Shown here one piece after another: positions 63,811-64,000 of a DNA stretch of 64,000 bases. The first letter of the stretch is position 1. Every line of letters starts with the position of its first letter. Position numbers and translations under genes: made by a program. The notes under the pieces are model-generated. The model was not told the DNA's origin, did no database searches, and worked only from the letters and a program-made list of their open reading frames with translations. The stretch comes from Sungkyunkwania multivorans (GTDB taxonomy: Bacteria; Bacteroidota; Bacteroidia; Flavobacteriales; Flavobacteriaceae): contig NZ_JBHTJH010000017.1 of the NCBI RefSeq assembly GCF_042675645.1, forward strand, positions 310,001-374,000. The letters are read 5' to 3'.

Positions 63811-64000
63811 TATGAGATCAATTGCAGTAAATAGTTTCCATAGCCGCTTTTTATCAATGGTTGAGCTATTCTCTCAAGCTGCTCAGCATTGATATATCCC
63901 ATTTGATAGGCAGCTTCTTCAATAGATCCGATCTTAAGTCCCTGCCGCTCCTCGATGACCTGTACAAACTGTGAGGCCTGCATCAGCGAATTGAAAGTTC
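63810..64000 (-). CDS. rfbA: Glucose-1-phosphate thymidylyltransferase, C-terminal fragment
   Basis: The last 62 complete codons of a gene that continues beyond the right edge. The reading ends LMQASQFVQVIEERQ, then GLKIGSIEEAAYQMGYI and LAQP-like QPLIKSGYGNYLLQLIS, the characteristic C-terminal end of RfbA/RmlA. Its TAA (63812-63810) overlaps the rfbC start. It supplies dTDP-glucose for the rhamnose route; rfbB is probably further upstream. Confidence 0.9.
   Translation of the reverse strand, partial: TFNSLMQASQFVQVIEERQGLKIGSIEEAAYQMGYINAEQLERIAQPLIKSGYGNYLLQLIS

Noticed and set aside
1..64000. CRISPR array, prophage, insertion sequence or tRNA-linked island
   Set aside because: I saw no direct repeat-spacer pattern, transposase, integrase or tRNA gene on reading both strands; a short or degenerate element could still have been missed.

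Overview
The window reads as a chromosomal segment of a marine-type Flavobacteriia (Bacteroidota). Supporting signs are a SprE/PorW-type lipoprotein of the type IX secretion/gliding machinery, several flavobacterial DUF families (DUF4254, DUF5687, DUF6427, DUF6341), many lipoproteins, and promoter-like TAnnTTTG boxes of the Bacteroidota type. No rRNA, tRNA, CRISPR array, transposase or phage gene was seen. Family names come from recognising the sequence by eye; no database search was run.

Layout. 1-7.2 kb is mostly housekeeping or envelope: a partial bactofilin, SprE/PorW, a DUF5648-like lipoprotein, an ABC ATPase with a DUF5687 permease, and a PaaE-like flavin/2Fe-2S reductase. 7.2-10.1 kb is a decaying or recoded accessory patch. 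It holds one lipoprotein/metallopeptidase reading frame cut by two in-frame TAA codons, an orphan C-terminal fragment, and two small secreted proteins. 10.4-15.4 kb is core genome (GT9, DUF4254, upp, DUF6427, DUF6341, purD).

15.4-47.8 kb is one very long minus-strand polysaccharide operon, read from wecB down to a family 2 glycosyltransferase. It contains UDP-ManNAcA synthesis (wecB, wecC), an MBOAT/SGNH O-acylation pair, and two copies of a 'heparinase II/III + bi-domain oxidoreductase' module. It also has a Wzx flippase, three polytopic polymerase/ligase-like proteins, glycosyltransferases, a formyltransferase with two unknown neighbours, a bacillosamine-type set (PglC, D, E and a PglF-like dehydratase), a UDP-glucose dehydrogenase and a second priming transferase.

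47.8-64 kb supplies activated precursors: a PAPS operon (cysQ-DUF2061-cysC-cysD-cysN), a pseudaminic-acid operon (pseB-C-F-G-formyltransferase-pseI) followed by WlbB- and WlbA-like genes, a second free-standing cysD-cysN, and rfbA-rfbC-rfbD for dTDP-L-rhamnose.

Together the genes describe a wzx/wzy-type, uronic-acid-rich, probably acylated and sulfated surface polysaccharide that may carry N-formylated nonulosonic acid. The points most worth following are the formyltransferase in the place of PseH, the duplicated signal-less heparinase/oxidoreductase modules, the twice-interrupted HExxH lipoprotein, and the formyltransferase-unknown-Asp-box trio.
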